Shown here one piece after another: positions 36,302-46,043 of a DNA stretch of 64,000 nt. The translations under genes and the position numbers were made by a program. Source of the stretch: Thalassococcus halodurans (GTDB lineage Bacteria > Pseudomonadota > Alphaproteobacteria > Rhodobacterales > Rhodobacteraceae); the NCBI RefSeq assembly GCF_900108225.1, contig NZ_FNUZ01000002.1, positions 64,501-128,500 on the forward strand, given 5' to 3'. Under the pieces are notes generated by a model. That model did not search any database, had not been told where the DNA came from, and was given only the letters and a program-made list of their open reading frames with translations. Within the stretch, counting starts at the first letter, position 1. Every line of letters starts with the position of its first letter.

Positions 36302-37873
36302 GTGAAAATAGGGACGCCAAAGGAAATTCTGGAGGGCGAAGCGCGTGTAGCGATGACCCCGGATTCGGCGAAGATGCTTCAGAAACTGGGGTATGACTGC
36401 GCGATTGAATCCGGCGCGGGTGCTGCCGCTGGGTTCTCCGACGAGGCATATGCCGAAGCGGGCGTGGAAGTTATCGCCAAGGCTGCTGATCTTTGGAAAA
36501 CGGTTGACGTCGTTGCCAAAGTTCGCCCGCCGACCGAAGACGAAGTGAAACTTCTGACAGCTGACAAGCTGCTGATTTCGTTCTTCTATCCGGCTGCAAA
36601 CGAAGCGCTGATGAAGCAGGCCGCCGATCTGGGTGCCTCTGTCATCGCGATGGACATGGTTCCGCGTATCAGCCGCGCGCAGAAGATGGACGCGCTGTCG
36701 TCCATGGCAAACATCGCCGGTTACCGCGCGGTAATCGAAGCGGGTAACAACTTTGGCCGTTTCTTCACCGGTCAGGTGACGGCTGCTGGTAAGGTGCCGC
36801 CCGCCAAGGTTCTGGTTGTGGGCGCCGGTGTTGCCGGTCTGGCCGCCATCGGTACATCCACATCGCTGGGCGCAATCACATTGGCGTTCGACGTTCGCCC
36901 CGAAGTGGCCGAGCAGGTTGAATCCATGGGCGCCGAGTTCGTCTATCTGGACTTTGAAGAAGAACAGCAAGACGGCGCAGCCACAGGTGGCTATGCCTCT
37001 GTTTCTTCGCCGGAATTCCGCGAAGCACAGCTGAAGAAGTTCCGCGAACTGGCACCGGAAGTGGACATCGTGATCACCACAGCGCTGATCCCGAACCGCG
37101 AAGCGCCGGAACTGTGGACCGAGGACATGGTTAAGGCCATGAAACCCGGCTCGGTTATCGTCGACCTTGCGGCTGAAAAGGGCGGCAACTGTAAGATGAC
37201 CGTGATGGACGAGAAGATCGTCACGGAAAATGGCGTGACCATCATCGGTTACACCGACTTCCCGAGCCGTATGGCCACACAGTCGTCCACACTGTACGCG
37301 ACTAACATCCGTCACATGATGACAGACCTGACGCCTGAAAAAGACGGTCAGGTAAACCACAACATGGAAGATGACGTCATTCGTGGCGCGACCATCACCC
37401 ATGAAAAGGCTGTGACCTTCCCGCCGCCGCCGCCGAAAGTTCAGGCGATTGCTGCGAAGCCGCAGGAAAAAGCCAAAGAACTGACGCCGGAAGAAAAGCG
37501 CGCGCAAGAAATTGCGGCGTTCAAGGCCCAGACAAAACAGCAGGTGACCCTGTTGGGTGTCATGGCGGCGCTGATCCTTGGTGTTGGTCTGGTTGCACCG
37601 GCCAGCTTCATGCAGCACTTCATCGTGTTCGTTCTGTCGGTCTTCGTCGGCTTCCAGGTCATCTGGAACGTGTCGCATTCGCTGCACACACCGCTGATGG
37701 CTGTCACCAACGCGATTTCGTCGATCATCATTCTGGGCGCCCTGATGCAAATCGGGTCCAGCTCGTTCCTTGTGATCCTGTTGGCCGGTCTGTCGGTCTT
37801 TATGGCAGGCATCAACATTTTCGGCGGCTTCCTTGTGACACGGCGCATGCTCGCCATGTTCCAGAAATCGTAA
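36302..37873 (+). CDS. pntA: NAD(P) transhydrogenase subunit alpha
   Basis: A 523-residue PntA of the E. coli form. Residues 1-380 form the NAD(H)-binding domain I (MKIGTPKEILEGEARVAMTP, then VLVVGAGVAGLAAIGT near residue 170), and residues about 415-515 carry four membrane helices. With PntB it uses the proton gradient to reduce NADP+ with NADH. The start is GTG at 36302, with GAGAGGGGA eight bases upstream, matching the conserved MKIGTPKE opening; the 18 extra residues from 36248 are not expected. pntB follows after 17 bases. Confidence 0.96.
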   Translation: MKIGTPKEILEGEARVAMTPDSAKMLQKLGYDCAIESGAGAAAGFSDEAYAEAGVEVIAKAADLWKTVDVVAKVRPPTEDEVKLLTADKLLISFFYPAANEALMKQAADLGASVIAMDMVPRISRAQKMDALSSMANIAGYRAVIEAGNNFGRFFTGQVTAAGKVPPAKVLVVGAGVAGLAAIGTSTSLGAITLAFDVRPEVAEQVESMGAEFVYLDFEEEQQDGAATGGYASVSSPEFREAQLKKFRELAPEVDIVITTALIPNREAPELWTEDMVKAMKPGSVIVDLAAEKGGNCKMTVMDEKIVTENGVTIIGYTDFPSRMATQSSTLYATNIRHMMTDLTPEKDGQVNHNMEDDVIRGATITHEKAVTFPPPPPKVQAIAAKPQEKAKELTPEEKRAQEIAAFKAQTKQQVTLLGVMAALILGVGLVAPASFMQHFIVFVLSVFVGFQVIWNVSHSLHTPLMAVTNAISSIIILGALMQIGSSSFLVILLAGLSVFMAGINIFGGFLVTRRMLAMFQKS

Positions 37874-37890
37874 GCTGAGGGGTAGAAACA

Positions 37891-39324
37891 ATGGAATTCG
37901 GTTTCACAACAGCGGCTTACGTTGTCGCAGCGGTTCTTTTCATTCTCTCGCTTGGGGGATTGTCGGGCCAAGAAAGCGCGAAACGCGCTGTATGGTATGG
38001 CATCGTGGGCATGGCTTTGGCCGTGGCAGCGACGCTGGTCGGTCCGGGTTCGGGCCTGTGGTATGTATCGCTGATCCTGATCGCGCTGGGTGGCGTGATT
38101 GGCTTCCAACTGGCGCAGCGGGTTCAGATGACCCAGATGCCGGAACTGGTTGCGGCGATGCACTCTCTGGTTGGCCTTGCGGCTGTGTTCGTTGGTTTCA
38201 ACGCGCACATCGAGCTGGGCAACGTGATGTCTATGGACGACACGGCCAAGAAATCGCTTGAAGGCTTTGCAGCACTTCTGGCGAAGAAAGATGGTGTCGA
38301 GATTTCGATCCTGCGGGTCGAGCTGTTCCTTGGTATCTTCATCGGTGCTGTGACCTTCACAGGTTCCGTCATTGCCTATGGCAAATTGGCGGGCAAGGTG
38401 AACTCGGCTGCGATCAAACTGCCCGGTGGTCACCTGCTGAACGCAGCTGCCGCACTTCTGTCGGTCGTCTGCTTGGTCTGGTACTTCCAGACAGGTGGCG
38501 TGGTGCCGATGGCACTGATGACACTGGCGGCTTTGTTCATCGGCTATCACCTGATCATGGGTATCGGTGGCGCGGACATGCCGGTTGTTGTGTCTATGCT
38601 GAACTCGTACTCGGGTTGGGCCGCGGCCGCGATTGGCTTCAGCCTTGGCAACGACCTTCTTATCGTTGTTGGTGCGCTGGTTGGTTCGTCCGGTGCGATC
38701 CTATCCTACATCATGTGTAAAGCGATGAACCGTTCGTTCATCAGCGTTATCCTTGGTGGCTTCGGTGGTGCGGCTGGTCCGGCTATGGAAGTGGAAGGCG
38801 AACAGATCGCAATCGACGCTGATGGCGTTGCTCAGGCTCTGGAAGATGCAGACAGCATCATCATCATCCCGGGCTACGGTATGGCGGTTGCCCAAGCTCA
38901 GCAGAACGTCGCGGAACTGACCCGTCGTCTGCGTGCCAAAGGCAAGAATGTGCGCTTTGCGATCCACCCCGTTGCGGGTCGTCTGCCGGGCCACATGAAC
39001 GTTCTGCTGGCCGAAGCGAAGGTACCTTACGACATCGTTCTGGAAATGGACGAGATCAACGAGGACTTCCCGGAAACAGACGTCTCGATCGTTATCGGTT
39101 CGAACGACATCGTGAACCCTGCGGCGCAGGAAGATCCGAACTCGCCCATCGCCGGCATGCCGGTTCTGGAATGCTGGAAATCCAAGCAGGTGTTCGTATC
39201 GAAACGTGGTCAGGGCACAGGTTACTCGGGCATCGAGAACCCGCTGTTCTACAAAGACAACACGCGCATGTTCTATGGTGACGCGAAGAAGTCTCTGGAT
39301 GACCTGCTGACCAAGATCTCTTGA
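37891..39324 (+). CDS. pntB: NAD(P) transhydrogenase subunit beta
   Basis: A 477-residue PntB. Residues 1-265 contain about eight to nine membrane helices that form the proton channel with PntA, and residues about 295-477 form the NADP(H)-binding domain III, with [30 protein letters not shown] and [17 protein letters not shown] as known nucleotide-binding segments. GAGGGGTAG precedes the start. The operon ends in a strong bidirectional terminator at 39346-39373. Confidence 0.97.
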   Translation: MEFGFTTAAYVVAAVLFILSLGGLSGQESAKRAVWYGIVGMALAVAATLVGPGSGLWYVSLILIALGGVIGFQLAQRVQMTQMPELVAAMHSLVGLAAVFVGFNAHIELGNVMSMDDTAKKSLEGFAALLAKKDGVEISILRVELFLGIFIGAVTFTGSVIAYGKLAGKVNSAAIKLPGGHLLNAAAALLSVVCLVWYFQTGGVVPMALMTLAALFIGYHLIMGIGGADMPVVVSMLNSYSGWAAAAIGFSLGNDLLIVVGALVGSSGAILSYIMCKAMNRSFISVILGGFGGAAGPAMEVEGEQIAIDADGVAQALEDADSIIIIPGYGMAVAQAQQNVAELTRRLRAKGKNVRFAIHPVAGRLPGHMNVLLAEAKVPYDIVLEMDEINEDFPETDVSIVIGSNDIVNPAAQEDPNSPIAGMPVLECWKSKQVFVSKRGQGTGYSGIENPLFYKDNTRMFYGDAKKSLDDLLTKIS

Positions 39325-39345
39325 TCCTGATCTCTCGCTAAAAAG

Positions 39346-39373
39346 AAAACCCCGCGGCAACGCGGGGTTTTTT
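39346..39373 (+). terminator. Bidirectional intrinsic terminator of pntAB and metY
   Basis: AAAACCCCGCG (39346-39356) pairs with CGCGGGGTTTT (39361-39371) over a GCAA tetraloop, followed by T residues. A-rich sequence on the left gives a T-run on the other strand, so it can also stop the convergent metY transcript. Confidence 0.92.
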
Positions 39374-39461
39374 GTTTGTAAGTGGTGCGCGGGCCTGTGG
39401 CCCACGCGCTTGATATCTCGGCCTGTCGCCTCTGGCTTATGGCCTCGGGCCGCGCAGATGG

Positions 39462-40754
39462 TTAGTTGGACGCTTTGTCCAGGGCTTGGCCGAGATCTGC
39501 GATCAGGTCTTTCGCGTCTTCGATCCCGATTGAGATACGAACCACGTTGGGTGCCGCACCGGCCGCGGTTTGTTGTTCCGGTGTCAGCTGGCGGTGTGTG
39601 GTTGAAGCCGAGTGGATCACGAGGCTACGGGTGTCACCAAGGTTGGCCACATGGCTGAACAGTTCGAGGCTATCTACGAATTTGACGCAGGCGTCATAGC
39701 CGCCTTTCAACGCCACAGTGAACAACCCGCCTGCGCCGTTCGGGCAAATGCGTTCGACGCGGTCATAGTAGGGCGACGAGGGCAGGCCCGCGTATGTGAC
39801 GCCCTCGACGGCTGGGTGCTGTTCCAGCCATGAGGCCACGGTGTTCGCGTTTTCAACATGGCGTTGCATCCGCAGGGACAGGGTTTCGATCCCCATCAGC
39901 GTGTAGTGCGCAGCTTGCGGGTTCAGCGTCATACCCAGATCGCGCAGCCCGATGGCGATGCCGTGGAAGGTAAAGGCCAAGGGTCCGAACGTTTCGTGGA
40001 ACTTCAGGCCGTGATAGGCCGGTTCCGGCGCGCTGAGCGATGGGAATTTGTCGGATGCGGACCAGTCGAAATTGCCCGAGTCCACAACGACACCACCCGT
40101 TACTGTGCCATTGCCCGTCAGGTACTTTGTCATCGAATGAACCACCAGCGTCGCGCCGTGTTCGATCGGGCGGCAGAGGTAGGGCGTGGCCGAGGTGTTG
40201 TCGACGATCAGGGGCAGGCCCGCATCGTTGGCGACCTTCGAGATTGCATCGAGATCGGTGATGTAGCCGCCGGGATTGGCGATGGATTCACAGAAAATCG
40301 CGCGCGTGTTGTCGTCGATGGCGGCGGCAACGGCATCTGTATCGTCAAAGTCTACGAACTTGGCCGACCAGCCGAAACGTTTGATTGTCTGGCTGAACTG
40401 CGTGACTGTGCCGCCATAAAGACGGGTCGAGGCAACGACATTACAGCCGGGCTGCATCAGCGGGAACAGTGCCATGATTTGCGCTGCGTGACCGGACGAA
40501 CAGCAAACCGCGCCTACGCCGCCTTCAAGGGCTGCCATACGTTCCTGAAGCACGGCAACAGTGGGGTTCGTCAGGCGGGAATAGATGTAGCCGACTTCCT
40601 GCAGGTTAAAGAGTGCTGCTGCGTGTTCGGCATCGCGGAACACATAGGCTGTGGTCTGGTAAATCGGGGTCTGGCGAGCGCCAGTTGCCGGATCGGGGCG
40701 GGCGCCCGCATGGATCAAAAGCGTATCGAATCCGGGTGTGGAATCTTCAGTCAT
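39462..40754 (-). CDS. metY: O-acetylhomoserine sulfhydrylase family enzyme
   Basis: A 430-residue PLP-dependent enzyme of the Cys/Met metabolism family, MetY type (longer than cystathionine gamma-synthase). The Schiff-base lysine is in VVHSMTKYLTGNGTVTGG near residue 205; the phosphate-binding YSRLTNPT segment and the C-terminal SLVIHSASTTHRQL are family blocks. It makes homocysteine from O-acetylhomoserine and sulfide. The ATG at 40754 has GGGAGG six bases before; the preceding TTG is unlikely. It stands alone, convergent with pntB. Confidence 0.94.
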   Translation of the reverse strand: MTEDSTPGFDTLLIHAGARPDPATGARQTPIYQTTAYVFRDAEHAAALFNLQEVGYIYSRLTNPTVAVLQERMAALEGGVGAVCCSSGHAAQIMALFPLMQPGCNVVASTRLYGGTVTQFSQTIKRFGWSAKFVDFDDTDAVAAAIDDNTRAIFCESIANPGGYITDLDAISKVANDAGLPLIVDNTSATPYLCRPIEHGATLVVHSMTKYLTGNGTVTGGVVVDSGNFDWSASDKFPSLSAPEPAYHGLKFHETFGPLAFTFHGIAIGLRDLGMTLNPQAAHYTLMGIETLSLRMQRHVENANTVASWLEQHPAVEGVTYAGLPSSPYYDRVERICPNGAGGLFTVALKGGYDACVKFVDSLELFSHVANLGDTRSLVIHSASTTHRQLTPEQQTAAGAAPNVVRISIGIEDAKDLIADLGQALDKASN

Positions 40755-40813
40755 CAATGCCTCCCATTGGTTACGGAGGACATTAGCAACGCGTGATGTC
40801 TGACTTGCAAGCC

Positions 40814-41857
40814 CTAGCGCATCCAGAAACCGGCGGATTTGATCCGGTTGCGGATCGCCTGTTCTTTGCGCGGCAGGTCATTGCGGTCAAACATAGCACG
40901 CACTTTGTCGCCGCGTCCCTGATAGATCATTCGCTTGTAGGGATCGTAATTCTTTAGGATTTTCTTGATTTTATTGGGCGCTGTAATCGCCTGAAGTGTA
41001 TTCACAACCTTGTCGTCTTCGCGGGCGTAAAGCAGCGGGATAACGCGGTAGTGACAGGTGACGCTGCCGTCCAACAGCCCTTCGGGCAAAGCATCGCGCC
41101 CGCCACCGAATGCATGGATAACCAATGGCAGGGCGACCTGATCGAGCCATGGATCAAGGCTTTGGCAGACCAGTTCACGTGGCGGGTCTTTCAGGATGGC
41201 CAGAGCGTATTCGAGGAATTTATCGCCGAATTCGTGCGGGCAGCGGTAGTAGAAAAAGCCCGCGTTGAAATAGAGGTAGCGGCGCCAGTATTCGTCGGGC
41301 TGGGACAGATCCAGCGAGCTTTCAAACTTTAGTCCGAACTTGTCATAAAGCGATTTCCAGATGTCCGTGTAGCCCGGACCATAGAGTTCCAGAACAGGCC
41401 AAGTGCCTTCACGGCGGAGCGAGGCTGTGGGTTTGTCGAAATCGAACGGCACCTTGTCCAGCGCATCCAGAACCAGCGTGTCTGTGTCGAAAAAGATGAA
41501 AGGTTCGCCTTTGGGCAGCGCCTTAAGCGCCTCGATCTTGTTGCCATAGGGATAGGTGGGGCCGAAGTGATGGGTTTCAAAGGTGACAAATGTTGCGCCC
41601 AACTCGGTCAGCATCTCGCGCAATTCGTTGTTCCGGATGCCTGGCTCTCCGGGCCATTTGAACCCTTCTGCAGGTTCGGCGATGAACAGGCGGAACCGCT
41701 TGGAAGTGCCGCTTTGCGCAAAGGACAGGGCGAACAGGGCTGCTTCCCATTGCAGACGTCCAGCCTGAGCGACGATCATGACGTTCACATGGTCGGGAAC
41801 TGCGGATTTTGCGGCGGCTGTGGCTTTGGGTTTCGCCGTGGTTTTCTTACGCGCCAT
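40814..41857 (-). CDS. Glycosyltransferase-like protein with DTD motif
   Basis: A 347-residue soluble protein. Residues 1-20 are lysine- and alanine-rich (RKKTTAKPKATAAAK), followed by a GT-A-like alpha/beta domain. A DxD metal motif appears in FIFFDTDTLVLDALDKV near residue 120, and the Asp/Trp-rich segment after residue 175 includes SLDLSQPDEYWRRYLYFNAGFFYYR, which is typical of GT-A glycosyltransferases that keep a loose fold. A family number is not assigned here; acceptor unknown. ATG at 41857 is chosen over TTG at 41893. Confidence 0.65.
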   Translation of the reverse strand: MARKKTTAKPKATAAAKSAVPDHVNVMIVAQAGRLQWEAALFALSFAQSGTSKRFRLFIAEPAEGFKWPGEPGIRNNELREMLTELGATFVTFETHHFGPTYPYGNKIEALKALPKGEPFIFFDTDTLVLDALDKVPFDFDKPTASLRREGTWPVLELYGPGYTDIWKSLYDKFGLKFESSLDLSQPDEYWRRYLYFNAGFFYYRCPHEFGDKFLEYALAILKDPPRELVCQSLDPWLDQVALPLVIHAFGGGRDALPEGLLDGSVTCHYRVIPLLYAREDDKVVNTLQAITAPNKIKKILKNYDPYKRMIYQGRGDKVRAMFDRNDLPRKEQAIRNRIKSAGFWMR

Positions 41858-41954
41858 GGATGCCTGTTCAACGTATTGTCTTTGTTGCGGCAACTATAGG
41901 CGCAAATGATCCCCACGGGAAGAACCCGTTCGATAAAGCAGTGAGTTAGCGGCT

Positions 41955-42647
41955 TTATAGCGTGATTGGCACCAGCACCTCGGGTTCGATCACGTTGGTA
42001 TCGGGCAGGGCCTGCACCAAAAGTTCCGCCGATTGTTCAAGAAGTGGAAACGTTTTGTAGTGGCAGGGGATCAGTGTTTTGAAATTGAAGAAGGTTTTCG
42101 CGGCAAATGCGGCGCGTTTCATATCCATCGTGAAATGCCCGCCAGCCGCCAGAATGCCGATATCCGGTTCATGAAGCGCGTTGAACACGCCCATGTCGGC
42201 GGTCACATCCGTGTCGCCCGATACATAGATCGTGTGTCCTTCGCCCGAGATCATAAAACCGCATTCGCTACCAGGCGCAACGGGGCCGTCTGCCGTCTGG
42301 AAGGTCGAGGAATGGACGGCATGCACCATCGTGACCTTGATGCCGTTCAAATCGACAGTGCCGCCTTTGTTGAAACCGATGGTTTCGATTTTTTCGTGCT
42401 CGGCCCAATAGCCCATCAGGTCGTATTGCCCGACGACAGGCACCGATAGCGCGCGGGACAGGTCGACTACCTCGGACACGTGATCGAAATGGGCATGCGT
42501 CAGCAGGATATGCGTCGCGCCTTTGGTGGCCTCTTGGGCGCGTTCGGTCGGAAAGCTGGGGTTGCCGTTCAGCCACGGATCAACCAGCAAAACGGCTTCG
42601 CCGATTTCGATGCGAAACGATGCGTGTCCAAGCCAGATAATGTTCAT
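41955..42647 (-). CDS. Metallo-beta-lactamase fold hydrolase (UPF0173 type)
   Basis: A 230-residue metal-dependent hydrolase. The start MNIIWLGHASFRIEIGE is the family opening; the zinc-binding motif THAHFDH lies near residue 47, with DTDVTADMG and IPCHYKTF supplying later metal ligands, and AGGHFTMDMKRAAFAAK as the family block. UPF0173 proteins are hydrolases of unknown substrate. The start at 42647 has GGGAG upstream; longer frames to 42839 extend into the gatC leader. It is divergent from gatC. Confidence 0.85.
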   Translation of the reverse strand: MNIIWLGHASFRIEIGEAVLLVDPWLNGNPSFPTERAQEATKGATHILLTHAHFDHVSEVVDLSRALSVPVVGQYDLMGYWAEHEKIETIGFNKGGTVDLNGIKVTMVHAVHSSTFQTADGPVAPGSECGFMISGEGHTIYVSGDTDVTADMGVFNALHEPDIGILAAGGHFTMDMKRAAFAAKTFFNFKTLIPCHYKTFPLLEQSAELLVQALPDTNVIEPEVLVPITL

Positions 42648-42814
42648 TGTAAGCTCTCCCTGAAAGGTTTTGCATGATCGTAGTGCCAAAACACGCAAAA
42701 GCGATACTGTTTCTGCGGGTAAGGGGGCCGCAAATGCCCCCATGCGCTTGCGGGTTTTGCAACGCGGGTTTAAACGCGACTGCAAGAAACCCAAAGACAG
42801 ACAAGGTATGGCCC

Positions 42815-43102
42815 ATGTCCATTGATACAGAGACCGCACGGCGCGTGGCGAAACTGGCCCGCATCAAGGTCGAAGACGATGCGCTGCCCGCGTTGGCGCA
42901 AGAATTCAACGACATTCTCGGGTTCATCGAGCAACTGAACGAAGTCGATGTTGAAGGTATCGAGCCGATGACCTCGGTCACCCCGATGCGTTTGAAGCGC
43001 CGCAAGGATGGTGTCACGGACGGAAACCAGCAGGACAAGATCCTCGCAAACGCGCCCGACGCGCGTGAAGGCTTTTTTGCGGTTCCGAAGGTGGTTGAAT
43101 AA
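42815..43102 (+). CDS. gatC: Aspartyl/glutamyl-tRNA amidotransferase subunit C
   Basis: A 95-residue GatC, the small subunit that wraps GatA and Gat[22 protein letters not shown] and the segment [20 protein letters not shown] are the signature pattern, and the tail [21 protein letters not shown] is typical. The stop overlaps the gatA start (TAATG), so translation is coupled. The ATG at 42815 is the conserved start; the upstream open frame from 42674 is not conserved sequence. Confidence 0.94.
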   Translation: MSIDTETARRVAKLARIKVEDDALPALAQEFNDILGFIEQLNEVDVEGIEPMTSVTPMRLKRRKDGVTDGNQQDKILANAPDAREGFFAVPKVVE

Positions 43103-44583
43103 TGTCTGATCTGAATAAACTGAAGCTGGCCGAGGCACGCGACGCGCTGCGCAAGGGCGACGTCACATCTGTTGAGCTGACCGAGGCCTGCCTGTCTGCC
43201 ATCGAAGGCGCGGATGCGCTGGGTGCTTACGTTCATAAGACCCCTGAAATCGCGATTGATATGGCCAAGGCCGCGGACGCGCGCATCAAGGCGGGCGATG
43301 CGCCGGACCTGTGCGGTTTGCCCTTGGGCATCAAAGACCTGTTCTGCACCAAAGGTGTGGCATCGCAGGCCGCGTCGCGCATTCTGGAAGGCTTCAAGCC
43401 GGAATACGAATCCACTGTCACCACGCAGCTGTTTGATGCTGGCGCGGTTATGTTGGGCAAGCTGAACATGGACGAATTCGCCATGGGCTCGTCCAACGAA
43501 ACATCCGTTTATGGCAATGCGGTGAACCCGTGGAAGGTTGACGACCGTCAACTGACACCGGGTGGTTCGTCGGGTGGTTCTGCTTCGGCTGTTGCGGCTG
43601 ATCTGTGTCTGGCGGCAACCGGCACAGACACCGGTGGTTCGATCCGCCAGCCAGCAGCCTTTACCGGCATTACAGGTATCAAGCCGACATATGGCCGTTG
43701 TTCCCGTTGGGGCATCGTGGCGTTTGCGTCCTCTCTGGATCAGGCTGGCCCGATGACCAAAGACGTGCGCGACGCAGCCATCATGCTTGAAGCGATGTGC
43801 GGTCACGACCCCAAAGACTCGACCAGCGCCGATCTGGCTGTGCCGAACTTCGAGGCGATGCTGACAGGCGATATCAAAGGCAAAACCATTGGTATTCCGA
43901 AAGAATACCACATGGATGGCATGCCTGCCGAAATCGAAAAGCTTTGGGCAGACGGCACCGAAATGCTGAAAGCCGCTGGCGCGAAGATCGTCGATATCTC
44001 GCTGCCGCACACCAAATATGCGCTGCCGACGTATTATGTGATCGCTCCGGCCGAGGCGTCTTCGAACCTCGCACGCTATGACGGCGTTCGCTACGGCCGC
44101 CGCGCGCAAATCGGCAAAGGCGACGGCATCACCGAGATGTACGAAAAGACCCGCGCGGAAGGCTTCGGTCACGAAGTACAGCGCCGCGTTATGGTCGGCA
44201 CATACGTACTGTCGGCAGGCTTCTACGATGCGTACTACAACCGCGCCCGTAAGGTCCGCACGCTGATCAAAAAGGATTTCGAGGATGTCTTTGCCCAAGG
44301 CGTCGACGCGATCCTGACACCGGCGACACCGTCGGCGGCCTTTGGTCTGGGCGAAATGCAGAACGCCGATCCGGTCCAGATGTACCTGAACGACGTATTC
44401 ACCGTGACTGTGAACCTTGCCGGTCTGCCGGGTATCTCGGTGCCGACGGGTCTGGGCAGCACCGGCCTTCCGCTGGGTCTGCAACTGATCGGTCGTCCGT
44501 GGGAAGAAGGTGATCTGCTGAATACCGCCTACGCTCTTGAGCAGGCTGCAGGCTTTGTGGCCAAGCCCGAGAAATGGTGGTAA
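43102..44583 (+). CDS. gatA: Aspartyl/glutamyl-tRNA amidotransferase subunit A
   Basis: A 493-residue amidase-signature enzyme that releases ammonia from glutamine for transamidation. The triad is Lys78 in GIKDLF, the cis-serine Ser156 in GGSSGGS and Ser180 in [10 protein letters not shown], spaced 24 apart as in the family. Length is normal. It is coupled to gatC; gatB is at 16540-18054. A short lipoprotein gene follows 33 bases later. Confidence 0.96.
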   Translation: MSDLNKLKLAEARDALRKGDVTSVELTEACLSAIEGADALGAYVHKTPEIAIDMAKAADARIKAGDAPDLCGLPLGIKDLFCTKGVASQAASRILEGFKPEYESTVTTQLFDAGAVMLGKLNMDEFAMGSSNETSVYGNAVNPWKVDDRQLTPGGSSGGSASAVAADLCLAATGTDTGGSIRQPAAFTGITGIKPTYGRCSRWGIVAFASSLDQAGPMTKDVRDAAIMLEAMCGHDPKDSTSADLAVPNFEAMLTGDIKGKTIGIPKEYHMDGMPAEIEKLWADGTEMLKAAGAKIVDISLPHTKYALPTYYVIAPAEASSNLARYDGVRYGRRAQIGKGDGITEMYEKTRAEGFGHEVQRRVMVGTYVLSAGFYDAYYNRARKVRTLIKKDFEDVFAQGVDAILTPATPSAAFGLGEMQNADPVQMYLNDVFTVTVNLAGLPGISVPTGLGSTGLPLGLQLIGRPWEEGDLLNTAYALEQAAGFVAKPEKWW

Positions 44584-44616
44584 TCCGGCTGCGTTTTACC
44601 TGTTAGGGACATGACC

Positions 44617-45369
44617 ATGCGGTTCTTGGTTGCTTCATTTTTCGCACTTTCTGCTGTGGCGGCATGTTCGCCCTCGATCCCCGATAGTGCGGCTGGCGTT
44701 GGTTTTGACAACGTGGATGGCAACCGCCGCGCAGCGGTCGATGCGCGACTGGAAGGTCGCGCACCCAGCACGGCGGTGATCCCGCCTGCGGCCTCTGTCA
44801 GCACCTCTACCTTGGGCCCACAGGGAAGCTTTACCTCTGCCGCAGCAACGGCAAGTGCGGCCGATGACAGCCTTGAGGCCGACGCCATGGCAGCATTGCG
44901 GGCGGCGAACTCGGGTGAAGAGCCTTTGCAGGCATCGCCGTCTAACCCGCCCCCGCAGGTCGTGTCGAACTCGGTCGGGATATCCAACGAAAACGACTTT
45001 AATGCTGTGTCTGACGAACGCAGTATTCAGGCCGACGCCGCTTTGCGTGCACAAAACCAAGCGGCCTATCAGGTGATCCAGCCCACAGCCTTGCCAACTC
45101 GCGAAGGCGCGACAGGCCCGAACATCGTTGATTATGCGCTGCGCACCACAAACGTGGTGGGCCAGTCGCTGTACCGTCGGTCTACCTTTGCCAGCAAGGC
45201 CAAGGAAGAACGCAACTGTGCTGCCTATGCCAGCCCCGATCTGGCGCAAGAGGCGTTTCTGGCCAGCGGCGGCCCCGAGAAAGACCGCGAAGGGTTGGAC
45301 AGTGACGGCGATGGCTTCGCCTGCACATGGAACCCTGCACCATTCCGCGCCGTGCGGAGCGGCAACTGA
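44617..45369 (+). CDS. Lipoprotein with C-terminal Excalibur-like calcium motif
   Basis: A 250-residue exported lipoprotein. The lipobox is LSAVAAC, the cysteine being residue 17. Most of the chain is disordered-looking, rich in A, S, P and T. Residues about 195-245 show NCAAYASPDLAQEAFLASGG and then GLDSDGDGFAC: two Cys around the Asp-rich loop form the Excalibur pattern (DxDxDGxxC). The ATG at 44617 is placed seven bases after AGGGA; the earlier in-frame ATG at 44611 is too close to it. Partly overlapped by the amidase frame. Confidence 0.8.
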   Translation: MRFLVASFFALSAVAACSPSIPDSAAGVGFDNVDGNRRAAVDARLEGRAPSTAVIPPAASVSTSTLGPQGSFTSAAATASAADDSLEADAMAALRAANSGEEPLQASPSNPPPQVVSNSVGISNENDFNAVSDERSIQADAALRAQNQAAYQVIQPTALPTREGATGPNIVDYALRTTNVVGQSLYRRSTFASKAKEERNCAAYASPDLAQEAFLASGGPEKDREGLDSDGDGFACTWNPAPFRAVRSGN

Positions 45370-46043
45370 GTATCATCTGGCATCCATCGCCCAACTTCGG
45401 GCCGCGACGTGATAGCGCGCGGCCTGACCACATCGTGCTTCACTACACCGCCATGGATTGCGCCGAAAAAGCGCGTGACTGGCTGTGCAACGAAGAAGCG
45501 CAGGTCTCGGCCCACTACGTGATTTCCGAAACCGGCACGGTCTGGCAGCTTGTCAATGAGGCCGACCGCGCTTGGCACGCGGGCGCGGGTCAGTGGGGTG
45601 GCATCACCGATATGAACTCACGCTCTATCGGGATCGAGATTTCCAACACCGGATCACAGCCCTTTTCCGAACCGCAGATGACTGCGCTTGAGGCGCTGAT
45701 GACGGGTATCATGGAGCGCTGGTCGATCACGCCTGAACGGGTGATCGGCCATTCCGACATGGCACCGGGTCGCAAAATCGATCCTGGTAGGCGCTTTGAC
45801 TGGCGCCGTTTGGCTTTGCGCGGATTGGCGATCTGGCCTGAGAAGGCCGACGACGCAGATGATTTTTATCAAAACGCGACGCGTTTTGGTTTTGGCGTTA
45901 CGGACGACAATCGCGAACAGGTGCTAGATGCCTTCCGCATGCGGTTTCGGCCCCATGCCGAAGGGCCGTTGACCGATGACGATGCCAAGGTCATGGCGGC
46001 CTTAGCGCGTGACTGGCCGAACCAGACCTACTGCACGTCGTAA
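45327..46043 (+). CDS. N-acetylmuramoyl-L-alanine amidase (AmiD-like)
   Basis: A 238-residue zinc amidase of the amidase_2 (PGRP) family. Landmarks are DHIVLHYTAM (first His ligand near residue 39), SAHYVISETGTVWQLV near residue 61 and VIGHSDMAPGRKIDPGRRFDW near residue 142, which supply the second His and the catalytic Lys/Glu region. It would cut the peptide from muramic acid. The start is uncertain: homology begins at IIWHPSPNFGPRRD (residue 15), a CTG overlaps the lipoprotein stop there, and the ATG at 45327 gives a 43-base overlap. It converges on pccR with a 16-base overlap. Confidence 0.82.
   Translation: MEPCTIPRRAERQLSIIWHPSPNFGPRRDSARPDHIVLHYTAMDCAEKARDWLCNEEAQVSAHYVISETGTVWQLVNEADRAWHAGAGQWGGITDMNSRSIGIEISNTGSQPFSEPQMTALEALMTGIMERWSITPERVIGHSDMAPGRKIDPGRRFDWRRLALRGLAIWPEKADDADDFYQNATRFGFGVTDDNREQVLDAFRMRFRPHAEGPLTDDDAKVMAALARDWPNQTYCTS

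Noticed and set aside
36188-37891. Long antisense frame (567 codons) opposite pntA
   Set aside because: Shadow of the pntA codon pattern; His/Arg/Asp-rich, no family, no start context. The same applies to antisense frames opposite pccA (52654-54615), pccB (48638-50536), gatA (42580-44484) and the RTX gene (31521-32480).
39374-39461. GC hairpin GCGCGGGCC/GGCCCACGCGC between pntB and metY
   Set aside because: Likely a secondary structure of the metY 3' end without its own T-run; the nearby bidirectional terminator explains termination.
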